DNA of 64,000 nt, taken from assembly GCA_020432165.1 (NCBI GenBank), contig JAGQGU010000058.1, positions 1-64,000 of the forward strand, in the 5' to 3' direction. Below the pieces are notes generated by a model, which did not search any database, was not told the DNA's origin, and worked only from the letters and a program-made list of their open reading frames with translations. The translations under genes and the position numbers were made by a program. The DNA is from Thermomicrobiales bacterium (lineage in GTDB: Bacteria; Chloroflexota; Chloroflexia; Thermomicrobiales; UBA6265). Positions 26,164 to 36,407 of this stretch are shown piece after piece; the first letter of the stretch is position 1; each line of letters opens with the position of its first letter.

Positions 26164-26856
26164 CTAGTCCCGGCGCATACCGGCGACCTGCATGACGTAG
26201 TAGAGCAATGTCAGCAGCGAGGCAGCGAAACCGGCAACGTAGGTCCAGGCGGCGGAATCGAGCATGGCATCCACACCCTTGGCCTCCGCACCGCCAGCCA
26301 CACCACCATCGACAATACCAAGCTGCACCAGCTGCACCTTGGCACGCTTGCTGGCATCAAACTCGACCGGCAAGGTCACCAGGGCGAAAAGCGTGCTCAA
26401 GCCAAAGAGCGCCACACCGGCCCAGGCCATGGGGACAGCATTCATGAGCAGTCCGGCAATGAGCACGAAAACACCAAGATTCGAGCCAATACTTACCAAT
26501 GGCACGATAGCCGTGCGGGTTTTCAGCGGCTGGTAACCCTGAGCATGCTGAATAGCATGACCAGCCTCGTGCGCCGCCACCGCCACCGAGGCGATGCTCG
26601 GCTCGGAATAGATCTTCTGGGAAAGGAAGAGTGTGCGATTTCGGGGATCGTAATGATCCGTCAGCTCCCCCTTAACCGGTTGAATACCAACATCCTGCAA
26701 CCCATTTTGGTCCAGCACCATCCGGGCCGCCTCGGCACCCGTGATATTACGGTTGATACGGACCTTGGAATATTTTTGGTAGCTCCCCTTGACTCGAGAC
26801 TGTGCCCAGAGCATGAGCAAGACGCCAGGAATCATGAACATAAAGTAGAGCATCAT
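26164..26856 (-). CDS. YugP-like membrane zinc metallopeptidase
   Basis: A 230-residue membrane protein of the Zn_peptidase_2 (YugP) family. It has an N-terminal membrane helix, the zinc motif HEAGHAIQH at 96-104, two central hydrophobic segments (about 112-160) and a C-terminal helix. Members are predicted membrane-bound metallopeptidases; the physiological substrate is unknown. AGGAGAA lies upstream of ATG 26856. The gene is divergent from the polyprenyl synthase gene, with about 200 bases of shared upstream DNA in which I see no clear promoter. Confidence 0.88.
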   Translation of the reverse strand: MMLYFMFMIPGVLLMLWAQSRVKGSYQKYSKVRINRNITGAEAARMVLDQNGLQDVGIQPVKGELTDHYDPRNRTLFLSQKIYSEPSIASVAVAAHEAGHAIQHAQGYQPLKTRTAIVPLVSIGSNLGVFVLIAGLLMNAVPMAWAGVALFGLSTLFALVTLPVEFDASKRAKVQLVQLGIVDGGVAGGAEAKGVDAMLDSAAWTYVAGFAASLLTLLYYVMQVAGMRRD

Positions 26857-27057
26857 AGCGGTTTGGTTCTCCTATATGGAAGCGGTTCGGGTGAAGCTCC
26901 AGCGCTTTCCGTACGTTCATCTTCGCTACTTCCACTTCTGTAGTGTACGGTATCCTCAGATCGGAAGGCGACCGGTATCCATGAATTCTTCCTGAAATTC
27001 CGGCTAGCCCTACCTCGTTCGACCAAACTATCCGATTCCTGGGGAGGAGTCTTTTTC

Positions 27058-28110
27058 GTGCCAGATGTTACAACTACCGCGACGCGCATGGAGCTACTCG
27101 ATTATCAAATTGCGCGCGCGCTCATCGCCCTCGAAGGTCCATCTGAGTTACTCACACGCATGGGAGACTACAGTCTCGGACTCGTTGGTACACAAGGTGA
27201 AGAGACCGAACCCGATGTGCGCGCCCAGGTACAGGGCAAGCGCCTCCGCCCGCAAATCGCGATGCTGGTAGCAGAGGCCGTCGGTGGCTCGGCGGAACAA
27301 GCCGCCCCGGGGGCCGCAGCCATCGAACTCCTGCATAACTTCACCCTCATTCACGACGATATCCAGGATCGCAGTCCGAATCGGCGACACCGTCCCACCG
27401 TCTGGCGTGTCTGGGGCGATGGCCAGGCAATCAATGCAGGCGATGCCCTTTTTGCGGTGAGTCAGCTGGCATTGTTGAACTCCGCACAATACGTCTCGGC
27501 GGAAACGCTGCTCCTGCTGGCCCAGCGTTTCAATCGCTGCACGATCGATATCGTGCGTGGTCAGGTGCAAGACATCAATAATGAAGGACGGGCCGATGTT
27601 ACCCCAGGCGACTATCTGGAGATGATCGGCGGCAAAACCGCCGCGATTCTGGAGTTCAGCGCCTGGGCAGGTGCTACCGTGGGCGGTGCGGACGATGCCA
27701 CAGCCAGACGTTTGGGCGAACTCGGACTGGCTATCGGTCTCGGCTTCCAGATTCGGGACGATATGCTGGGTATCTGGAGTCCGGCCAGCGAAACGGGCAA
27801 GGATGCCGCCGATGACATTCGCCGCAAGAAGCAGAGTCTTCCGATTCTCATTCTGCGCGCAAACGCCAGCGCCGAGGATACCGAACGCATCAACCATATC
27901 TATGCCCAGGAAGAGATAGATGAGCAGGAGGTAGAAGAGATGCTCGGTCTGCTGGCGAAATATGGTGTGGAAGCGCAAACGCTCGAGCACGTGGAGGTGG
28001 AGCATCGACGAGCGATGGCAATCCTCGATGATGTCTTTGGCGATACCGATGCTTCCGCCGTATATGAACTGCGCACACTGATCACGCAGTTGGTCAATCG
28101 ATCCTTTTGA
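27058..28110 (+). CDS. Polyprenyl diphosphate synthase
   Basis: Trans-isoprenyl diphosphate synthase that elongates allylic diphosphates with IPP. The 350-residue chain carries GKRLRPQ near residue 60, the first Asp-rich motif DDIQD at 100-104 and the second DDMLG at 234-238. Product length cannot be assigned from sequence alone; quinone side-chain or GGPP synthesis are both plausible. The start is GTG 27058 with GGGAGGAG eight bases upstream. Downstream come a GNAT protein and recX, perhaps in one operon since gaps are short. Confidence 0.92.
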   Translation: MPDVTTTATRMELLDYQIARALIALEGPSELLTRMGDYSLGLVGTQGEETEPDVRAQVQGKRLRPQIAMLVAEAVGGSAEQAAPGAAAIELLHNFTLIHDDIQDRSPNRRHRPTVWRVWGDGQAINAGDALFAVSQLALLNSAQYVSAETLLLLAQRFNRCTIDIVRGQVQDINNEGRADVTPGDYLEMIGGKTAAILEFSAWAGATVGGADDATARRLGELGLAIGLGFQIRDDMLGIWSPASETGKDAADDIRRKKQSLPILILRANASAEDTERINHIYAQEEIDEQEVEEMLGLLAKYGVEAQTLEHVEVEHRRAMAILDDVFGDTDASAVYELRTLITQLVNRSF

Positions 28111-28128
28111 TGCTGCCAGGAGTCCTCA

Positions 28129-28830
28129 ATGGATAGCGACTTTCTCGACGCCGAACTTGGGCCGGAGCTGCATTACCCGGGAGCAGTGTTACCACCAATG
28201 ACACCGATCGTCGGGCGCTATGTGAGGCTAGAGAAGTTGGATCCGGAGCAGCATACGGCGATACTGTTTGCTGCGCAGAATGGACCGGATGCCGATCCGC
28301 GCACCTGGCTCTATATGAGTAATGGACCATTCGCAACCGAGGCGGATTTCCGCGTTTATGTCGAGAAGATGGCGGCAAGCCATGATCCGCTGGCGTATGC
28401 CGTGATACCAACCGGTGTCGATCCGGCAGGCGTCATCACCTACCTCCGCATTGATCCCGTCAATGGCAGCATCGAGATCGGACATATCTGGTATGGTGCA
28501 AGTATTCAGCGCTCGCCGGTGACGACAGAAGTTGTCTATCTCACGGCAAAACATGCCTTCGAGGATCTGGGCTACCGTCGCTTCGAGTGGAAGTGTCACA
28601 ACGGCAACGAGCGCAGCAAGCGCGCGGCCCAGCGCTTTGGGTTCAAACCAGAGGGTGTCTTCCGCAACCACATCATTCAACGAGGTCGTAATCGGGATAC
28701 CGCCTGGTTTGCCATGACCGATGCTGATTGGCCAGAGGTGAAGGCGGCCTTCGAGGCATGGCTCGATCCGGATAACTTCGATGCCAATGGTCAACAGATA
28801 CGGACGCTGGAGAGCTTCCGCGCGTCATGA
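28129..28830 (+). CDS. GNAT-family N-acetyltransferase (RimJ/RimL-like)
   Basis: Cytoplasmic 233-residue acetyltransferase. The segments VGRYVRLEKLDPEQHTAILF, IEIGHIWYG, RFEWKCHNGNERSKRAAQRF and GFKPEGVFR match the RimJ/RimL-like branch, in which the NERS..A..R region binds acetyl-CoA. Related proteins acetylate protein N termini or small amines. Substrate unknown. AGGAG precedes ATG 28129. Its stop overlaps the recX start as ATGA, so the two are translationally coupled. Confidence 0.85.
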   Translation: MDSDFLDAELGPELHYPGAVLPPMTPIVGRYVRLEKLDPEQHTAILFAAQNGPDADPRTWLYMSNGPFATEADFRVYVEKMAASHDPLAYAVIPTGVDPAGVITYLRIDPVNGSIEIGHIWYGASIQRSPVTTEVVYLTAKHAFEDLGYRRFEWKCHNGNERSKRAAQRFGFKPEGVFRNHIIQRGRNRDTAWFAMTDADWPEVKAAFEAWLDPDNFDANGQQIRTLESFRAS

Positions 28831-29486
28831 ATCGACGCCGGGATACCACCCCGAAAGAACCGCCAGCACCGGGCACAATCACGAGCATCGAGCCACAAGT
28901 ACGCGACGATGCCCGCATGAATATCGCGATCAATGGCGAGTTCGCTTTTGGTTTACACGCGGATATCGTGCTGGAGCACCATCTGCGCGAGGGGCAGAGG
29001 CTCGATGCCGAGTTGATAACCCAGCTGCTTGCTGAGGACGAAATCAAGAAGGCCACCATGGCGGCGCTCAATCTGATCGCATTCAGGCCGCGCGCCTCGG
29101 GCGAACTGCGGACGAAGCTGCGCGAAAAGGGCTACACGGCCACAGCAGCGAGTGCAGCGGTTGTTCGCATGCAGGAGCTCGGTTATCTGAATGACGCCGA
29201 CTTCGCTGACCGCTGGATCGAGAACCGGCAGGAACATCGCCCCCGCTCTCGCAAGCTCCTGCAGCAGGAGTTGCGGGAGAAGGGCATCGACAGCGAGATC
29301 ATCGCGGATGTGATGGCCGAAACCGAGATTGATGAAGTAGCCGATGCTCTGGCCCTTGCCAAGAAGAAAGCGGCGGGCATGATGGCGCTGGATGTAGCAA
29401 CGCGTCAACGTCGGCTCGGCGGATTTCTGGCTCGCCGCGGCTATGGCTACGATGTTATTCGGCAGGTGCTGGAGCAGATCGGCTAG
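28827..29486 (+). CDS. recX: Recombination regulator RecX
   Basis: RecX binds RecA filaments and limits recombinase activity. The 219 residues have three-helix repeats typical of the family: ALNLIAFRPRASGELRTKL, then LGYLNDADFADRWIENRQEH and the C-terminal LGGFLARRGYGYDVIRQVL. A roughly 70-residue N-terminal region is related to the extended RecX seen in Gram-positives. It overlaps the upstream acetyltransferase gene by ATGA. recA is not in the window, so recX is unlinked from recA here. Confidence 0.88.
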   Translation: MNRRRDTTPKEPPAPGTITSIEPQVRDDARMNIAINGEFAFGLHADIVLEHHLREGQRLDAELITQLLAEDEIKKATMAALNLIAFRPRASGELRTKLREKGYTATAASAAVVRMQELGYLNDADFADRWIENRQEHRPRSRKLLQQELREKGIDSEIIADVMAETEIDEVADALALAKKKAAGMMALDVATRQRRLGGFLARRGYGYDVIRQVLEQIG

Positions 29487-29654
29487 CCTCGCCGTGGTAT
29501 ATTAAAAGAGGCGCTGGAAAGACATCCCGGTCGAGTCACGCCAACGCTTTCCTTCCCCCATTTGTAGTTTGTTGACGTTGTAGAGCAAGGTCGTTGTCAC
29601 ATAGGCACCGATCGCGATATCGGCGTTTTCGTGTGCAATGCGCATCTGGTAAAC

Positions 29655-29729
29655 GTAAGCCCGGGGATAAACCCCGGGCGGAGCTGCGCGTAAAGTGCGG
29701 GCCTACGGCAGGGGATCAGCCCCGGTGCC
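29655..29729. repeat. Cluster of GTAG-type palindromes
   Basis: GCCCGGGG-ATAAA-CCCCGGGC (29659-29679) is preceded by GTAA rather than GTAG. A minus-strand GTAGGCCCGCAC unit ends at 29706, and GGCAGGGG..CCCCGGTGCC (29707-29729) follows. It occupies most of the gap between recX and the next gene; the remainder (29487-29654) holds nothing I can assign. Confidence 0.55.
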
Positions 29730-29754
29730 ATGTTTGGAATGAGAGAGGGTAACG

Positions 29755-32083
<2,329 letters not shown>

Positions 32084-32116
32084 GGGCGCACGTAGGGGGC
32101 GATCCCATCATGTCAC

Positions 32117-32169
32117 GTAGGGGCGGGTCCTGAAAGGTACCCGCCCAAATCGGCGACTCTGTCGCCGAT
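32117..32169 (+). repeat. REP unit left of RAYT gene
   Basis: GTAG (32117-32120) heads GGGCGGGT-CCTGAAAGGT-ACCCGCCC, then ATCGGCGAC-TCT-GTCGCCGAT (32149-32169). Both stems are perfect. It mirrors the unit at 32740-32792, with GTAG at the outer end on each side. Confidence 0.85.
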
Positions 32170-32180
32170 AAATGATGGCG

Positions 32181-32672
32181 CTATTCCGCCTTCTTCTTGC
32201 CATCGAAATACGGATTCCCCTGAATATACCCGCGAATCGATTCCAGCTCGCGATCATTGCGGATAATGCGATCGTAGTAGCTACGCTGCCACATCTTCTC
32301 CTCGTATGGCTGCGCGCCACGTTTCACCGCATCAGAGTAGTCACGCTGTACAGAGACCTTCACCCAGCGCACAACCTCGCTACTACTCGGGTTGTCGCCA
32401 TGCCCCTGCGTGCCAATCCACAAAATGCCATGCATGTGATCTGGCATGATGGCGAAATCATCAAGCATCACACCATTGAAACGATCCGGAATCTGCATCC
32501 AACGTCTGGCTAATATCAGTCCAGCCGCCGACAGGAACATCTCATCGTTCTGGATTGATCCAAACAAATGCTGCCGGTTGTGGGTACAGAATGTGACAAA
32601 GACGCCGCCAGGTTGTGCGTAGTCATAGTCAGGATAGCGAAGAGAGTTGCGTCGACGAGGCAGATCTGGCAT
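32181..32672 (-). CDS. REP-associated tyrosine transposase (RAYT)
   Basis: Single-domain HUH nuclease of the Y1 transposase superfamily, 163 residues. The N-terminal YPDYDYAQPGGVFVTFCTHN and the HUH motif in MPDHMHGIL (His79, His81) are characteristic of RAYTs; the catalytic tyrosine is Tyr132 or Tyr133 in QRSYYDRIIRND. The protein nicks single-stranded DNA and stays bound through the tyrosine. It is flanked by palindromic units with GTAG at their outer ends. No TnpB-like partner gene is present. Motifs are intact, so activity is plausible. No strong ribosome site is seen before ATG 32672, so expression may be low. Confidence 0.9.
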   Translation of the reverse strand: MPDLPRRRNSLRYPDYDYAQPGGVFVTFCTHNRQHLFGSIQNDEMFLSAAGLILARRWMQIPDRFNGVMLDDFAIMPDHMHGILWIGTQGHGDNPSSSEVVRWVKVSVQRDYSDAVKRGAQPYEEKMWQRSYYDRIIRNDRELESIRGYIQGNPYFDGKKKAE

Positions 32673-32739
32673 GGGCGAGACCTCAACGATTGGGTAGCGT
32701 GGTTGTCAGCAAGAATATCCGACGACAGGTGCCAGGGAT

Positions 32740-32792
32740 ATCGACGGCGGTGCCGTCGATGCGGGCGAATACCCTGCGGGATTCGCCCCTAC
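32740..32792 (-). repeat. REP unit right of RAYT gene
   Basis: On the minus strand GTAG (32789-32792) heads GGGCGAAT-CCC-GCA-GGG-T-ATTCGCCC, then ATCGACGGC/GCCGTCGAT (32740-32760). The inner hairpin nearly equals that at 3857-3877. Confidence 0.85.
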
Positions 32793-32814
32793 GTCGTCGT
32801 GTGAATGTGAACCC

Positions 32815-33315
32815 CTACGTGGTGCGGAGGGCGTCATCCTTGCGGACGACGGTGTCGTGCATGGTTTGCTGATATGCACGCATGGCGTCGCGGAGTGCAT
32901 CGTCAGCCGTGGCCAGAATGCGCACAGCCAGCAATCCGGCATTCCTGGCATTCCCAATAGCGACGGATGCCACAGGAATACCGGCCGGCATCTGCACGAT
33001 GCTCAACAAGGCATCCACGCCGCCGAGCGTCTTCATCGATTCCGCCACCACCGGCACACCGATCACCGGCAGAGTCGTCGCACTGGCAACCATGCCCGGC
33101 AGATGCGCCGCACCGCCGGCACCGGCGATGATGACACCAATACCAGCATCGGCAGCGGCGCGGGCGAAGTTCAGCATCTCATCCGGCGTGCGGTGGGCGG
33201 AGAGAATGCGTGTCTCCACCGTCACCCCGAAGTCGTTCAACACATCGATAGCGGCCTGCATGGTGGGGAGATCGGAATCCGATCCCATGATGACGGCGAC
33301 ACGAAGGGTGCTCAT
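32815..33315 (-). CDS. purE: N5-carboxyaminoimidazole ribonucleotide mutase
   Basis: Class I PurE, which moves the carboxylate of N5-CAIR to C4 in purine synthesis. The 166 residues show VAVIMGSDSDLPTM, SAHRTPDEM (catalytic His), GAGGAAHLPGM and PVIGVPV, all typical. It follows purK with an ATGA overlap, so PurK supplies its substrate and the two are coupled. The TAG stop is part of GTAGGGG, adjoining the repeat region on the right of the RAYT gene. Confidence 0.96.
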   Translation of the reverse strand: MSTLRVAVIMGSDSDLPTMQAAIDVLNDFGVTVETRILSAHRTPDEMLNFARAAADAGIGVIIAGAGGAAHLPGMVASATTLPVIGVPVVAESMKTLGGVDALLSIVQMPAGIPVASVAIGNARNAGLLAVRILATADDALRDAMRAYQQTMHDTVVRKDDALRTT

Positions 33316-34457
33316 GGCAAGGCTTCTCCTGTGAGTTGCTGAATGGCCAGCGAGGCACGTTGGCGAGTTTCGTCCCGATCATCGCCCAGCACAGTTACGT
33401 GCCCGAGCTTGCGTCCGGCGCGGGCACCTTTGCCATAAAAATGCACATGCGTGCCGTGGATCAGCAGCGCGTGGGGCAAACGATCCACCGGGTTTGAGTT
33501 GTCAGCTGGTCCGATGATGTTCTCGGTCGCGACAACTGGCGACGTACGGCTGACATCGCCGAGCGGAAGATCCAGCACCGCGCGCAGATGCTGCTCGAAT
33601 TGACTGGTCTGCGCACCTTCAATGGTCCAGTGACCGGAGTTGTGTGGTCGCGGGGCGAGTTCGTTGATAAGCACCTTGCCGTTGGAAACGAAGAACTCGA
33701 TCGCCATCACCCCTACCGGCTGGATATGTTCAACGATGCGACGGGCAATGGTAACCGCCTCCGCAGCGATGCGCGATTCGGTTTGCACTGGCACCACGAG
33801 CTCATTGCACATACCGTTCCGCTGCACGGTCTCGATCGGTTCCCAGATAGCGATATCGCCGTTCGGTCGACGCGCGGTGAGCACCGCCAACTCGAGATCG
33901 AGGACGACACACTCCTCAACCAGGAGTGTCAGCCCGGCTGTGTGTGCTTCCGCAACAGCCACTTCGGAGGCGGCAGCATCGGCAAGCATCCACACACCCC
34001 GACCATCATAGCCACCACGACTCGCCTTAAGAACCACTGGCCAACTGTGCTGATCGGCGAAATCGAGCACATCCTGTACCGATTCCACATCAGCGAAGGC
34101 AGGGATCGGCAAACCGATAGCGGCAAGCTCGGCCCGCTGGCGCCGCTTGTTCTGGGCCAATGCCATCGTCGCGGCAGAGGGGTAGACAACAAACCCTTCT
34201 GCTTCGAGCGTGGCGAGGAAATCAGGATCGACCAGCTCATGATCGAAGGTGATGACATCGGTAGCCTCGGCAAGTTCACGCACTTTGGCGGGATCATCCG
34301 GCGAACCGACAATGACATCGCGCACAACCTGGGCAGCACCATCGTTGGCATCCGCCGCGAGAAGGACTAGATGTATATCGAGGGGAATGGCCGCCTGGGC
34401 CATCATGCGAGCGAGTTGGCCCGCACCAACTACGCCAACCCTGCGGCCAGTGGCCAT
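33312..34457 (-). CDS. purK: N5-carboxyaminoimidazole ribonucleotide synthase
   Basis: ATP-grasp enzyme that carboxylates AIR with bicarbonate to N5-CAIR. The 381-residue chain starts MATGRRVGVVGAGQLARMMA, the expected PurK N terminus, and has the ATP-grasp segments PVVLKASRGGYDGRG, LLVEECVVLDLELAV and NELAPRPHNSGHWT. ATG 34457 is chosen since AGGAG lies seven bases upstream. An ATG at 34463 sits too close to that site, and 34502 would run into the repeat at 34497-34531. It overlaps purE as ATGA. Confidence 0.95.
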   Translation of the reverse strand: MATGRRVGVVGAGQLARMMAQAAIPLDIHLVLLAADANDGAAQVVRDVIVGSPDDPAKVRELAEATDVITFDHELVDPDFLATLEAEGFVVYPSAATMALAQNKRRQRAELAAIGLPIPAFADVESVQDVLDFADQHSWPVVLKASRGGYDGRGVWMLADAAASEVAVAEAHTAGLTLLVEECVVLDLELAVLTARRPNGDIAIWEPIETVQRNGMCNELVVPVQTESRIAAEAVTIARRIVEHIQPVGVMAIEFFVSNGKVLINELAPRPHNSGHWTIEGAQTSQFEQHLRAVLDLPLGDVSRTSPVVATENIIGPADNSNPVDRLPHALLIHGTHVHFYGKGARAGRKLGHVTVLGDDRDETRQRASLAIQQLTGEALP

Positions 34458-34496
34458 GAGCATGCTCCTGTTGATTGATAACCTTACCGTCAGTTC

Positions 34497-34531
34497 GGGC
34501 AAATACCTTTCAGGATCTGCCCCGAGGCTAC
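34497..34531 (-). repeat. GTAG-linked REP-like palindrome
   Basis: On the minus strand GTAGCCTC precedes GGGGCAGATCCTGAAAGG and TATTTGCCC; arms pair with one or two mismatches. It resembles the left RAYT-flanking unit but has four extra bases after GTAG. Confidence 0.5.
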
Positions 34532-34541
34532 CGGCGGACGA

Positions 34542-34778
34542 TCAGGATTTGGCGCCGAAGGCGGATGGATCGTTGACGGTCTGGCGGAAGCGCTCGGCTA
34601 CGGCGGCCTCAGCCTCCATACGCGCCTGATCGCCCTCGGTCCGGGCGCGCTCCAGCAATGCGTTGGTATCGGCCTGGAACTCTTCGCCACTCTTGGGAGC
34701 CATCAATGAGGCAACTCCCGCGCCAATGGCTGCGCCAACTGCGGATCCGACAACGAACTTGAACAATCCCTGAAACAT
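34542..34778 (-). CDS. YtxH-like small membrane protein
   Basis: A 78-residue protein with one glycine/alanine-rich membrane helix (FKFVVGSAVGAAIGAGVASLM) followed by APKSGEEF, the hallmark of YtxH-domain proteins, and a charged helical tail. Such proteins are associated with the envelope stress response in Firmicutes, but the function is not established. GAGG lies upstream of ATG 34778. It is downstream of the gene at 34788-35393, with a 9-base gap, so the two are probably co-expressed envelope proteins. Confidence 0.75.
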   Translation of the reverse strand: MFQGLFKFVVGSAVGAAIGAGVASLMAPKSGEEFQADTNALLERARTEGDQARMEAEAAVAERFRQTVNDPSAFGAKS

Positions 34779-34787
34779 GAGAGCCTC

Positions 34788-35393
34788 CTACCGCTTGCTG
34801 AAGATGCGACCAAGCAGAAAGAGCACAACCGCGAGCACTGCACCAAATGCACCCGCGGTGACCGGTGTGAATGTGCTACTGACACTTCCGCCAGCCTTCA
34901 CATCGCCACCAGCAAGCATGAATGCATGCACATCGCCAGTGGCATCGATCGTGCCAGCATTGATCATGCCCGCTTGCACCGAGCCATTGGTGGTGATGGT
35001 ACCCGCGCTGGCGATACCGGCCCTGCTCTCGCTGAGATTCAATGTATCCGCATTGGCGATAACAGCACTGCTCTGCTTGAACTCTGCGGATTTGGCATTG
35101 AGCGTTAACACACCGCTGCCCGTGAGCTTGGCGGAATCGGATGCGATCTCGCGGGCACCGGAGTTGGTGAGGAAGCTCTTCTGGGCGTGGATGTAGTCAG
35201 CACCGGAGCGTTCCATCGTCACCTGCATCGCATTAACCGCTGCGCTATCTGTGCCTTGAAGGTGTGCATCGGTTTCCCCATTGAGCACGGCCTCTTCCGG
35301 ATCGAAGACGAACATCGTGCCGCCTTCGTCAATGAACTGGCCGCCCTGGTTGCGCGTGACGTTTCCCAAATCCTCGCTGTGATTTTGACTCAT
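34788..35393 (-). CDS. Unknown repetitive protein with C-terminal anchor
   Basis: I do not recognise the family. The 201 residues have a polar N terminus, then a Ser/Thr/Asn/Ala-rich stretch of short repeating units about ten residues apart (LTGSGVLTLNA, VIANADTLNL, GIASAGTITT, GMINAGTIDA). The pattern suggests a right-handed beta-solenoid like bactofilin or polymer-forming proteins. It ends in one membrane helix (GAFGAVLAVVLFLLGRIF) and a short basic tail. No signal peptide is present, so it may be a tail-anchored protein facing the cytoplasm. ATG 35393 is chosen; a TTG at 35400-35402 is an alternative. Confidence 0.7.
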   Translation of the reverse strand: MSQNHSEDLGNVTRNQGGQFIDEGGTMFVFDPEEAVLNGETDAHLQGTDSAAVNAMQVTMERSGADYIHAQKSFLTNSGAREIASDSAKLTGSGVLTLNAKSAEFKQSSAVIANADTLNLSESRAGIASAGTITTNGSVQAGMINAGTIDATGDVHAFMLAGGDVKAGGSVSSTFTPVTAGAFGAVLAVVLFLLGRIFSKR

Positions 35394-35464
35394 GGGATTC
35401 AATGTCCTCGATAAAGATCACCGGACCATGCAGTCCAATGTGAGCAAAGTCTACCAAATGCGCC

Positions 35465-35674
35465 TTACTGACCAGCACGTGAGCGGCGAAACATGAGGAT
35501 CGCACCTATCACACCGACAAGCAGGAGTGCCCAGTAATCGCGCACTTCATGGGCGATGGCGAGATAGGCCGAAATGATGGCGGCAATCACACAAGCAGCA
35601 GCAATAATGAGATCGGCGGTACGATAATGTTGACTGCCGATTCGTAACGATGCGTGATTGGTTTCGTCTGTCAT
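35465..35674 (-). CDS. Small two-helix membrane protein, unknown
   Basis: A 69-residue protein with a short polar N terminus and two hydrophobic segments (LIIAAACVIAAIISAYLAIA and YWALLLVGVIGAILMF) ending in RRSRAGQ. No family is recognised. GAGGAAAG lies five bases upstream of ATG 35674. It is first in a run of three minus-strand envelope-type genes and divergent from the glycerophosphodiesterase gene, whose start is only 28 bases away, so the two must share a compact promoter region. Confidence 0.6.
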   Translation of the reverse strand: MTDETNHASLRIGSQHYRTADLIIAAACVIAAIISAYLAIAHEVRDYWALLLVGVIGAILMFRRSRAGQ

Positions 35675-35702
35675 AACTTTCCTCTCCACTGAAGGAGTGC
35701 GT

Positions 35703-36389
35703 GTGTCGAGTCATCTTCCCCGACCTTTTGCGAGTGGGCATCGAGCCGGAAATAGCCGTCAGGCAGCACTGGCCGCTATCGATGCCGGAGCAGATTTACT
35801 GGAAACCGATATCTGGCTCCACCGCGGTCGGCTTGAACTACGTCACGAAGAGTCTCTGGGGCCTTTCCCGTTCCTCTGGGAGAAGCGCCTGCGCATTCCA
35901 CATTGGTACAAACGCTTCACCCTACATGATCTCCTGAAAACAACACCGGAAACCACACTGCTCTTCCTTGATTTTAAAGGTAAACATATGGGATTGGGAC
36001 CAGCCGTGCTTGCAGAACTGGAGCGGACCGCGCCGAATCGGGTGGTGGCGACGTGCGGACGCAATTACCCGCAACTACGTACCATTGCCGATGCGCCCAA
36101 CATCATCACCTTTTACTCAGTCGGGACCGAGGAGGAGTGGCCGGTAGCACAAGAGTATATCGCTGCCAGTCCAGCCCCGGCGCTGAGTCTCATCGCGAAT
36201 ATGGCGACCGAGGAACGCATCAACTGGATGAAAGAGCGCGGCGGCGTGATTGTCTGCTGGGGTGTCGAAGATACGCATGAGATGGAGCGACTCTTCGCAC
36301 TGGGTGTGGATGGATTCACGACCGACCACGCCGATGTGTTGACACATATCCGGGAGATGCAGCGGCGGTTGGGACAGATTCTCGGCTAG
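35703..36389 (+). CDS. Glycerophosphodiester phosphodiesterase
   Basis: GDPD-family TIM-barrel enzyme that hydrolyses glycerophosphodiesters to sn-glycerol 3-phosphate and an alcohol. The 228 residues carry GHRAGNSRQ with the catalytic His, LETDIWLHRG with metal ligands and, at the C terminus, GVDGFTTDHADVL. The typical GHRG-(x)-E(N) here reads HRAGNS, a common bacterial variant. No signal peptide is visible, so cytoplasmic. GTG 35703 is chosen with AAGGAG five bases upstream; upstream in-frame starts lie inside the divergent gene. Confidence 0.87.
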   Translation: MSSHLPRPFASGHRAGNSRQAALAAIDAGADLLETDIWLHRGRLELRHEESLGPFPFLWEKRLRIPHWYKRFTLHDLLKTTPETTLLFLDFKGKHMGLGPAVLAELERTAPNRVVATCGRNYPQLRTIADAPNIITFYSVGTEEEWPVAQEYIAASPAPALSLIANMATEERINWMKERGGVIVCWGVEDTHEMERLFALGVDGFTTDHADVLTHIREMQRRLGQILG

Positions 36390-36407
36390 ACTCGCCAGCA
36401 ACCAGAT

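Larger units (their letters stand above)
32117..32792. mobile_element. RAYT unit flanked by inverted REP palindromes
   Basis: A 676-bp segment holds the RAYT transposase gene between two double-hairpin units in inverted orientation, each with GTAG outermost. RAYTs of other bacteria bind and cleave REP hairpins with a 5' GTAG-type tetranucleotide. That the two flanking units are this protein's substrate, and that the dispersed palindromes derive from it, is inference from position and sequence. Confidence 0.75.
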
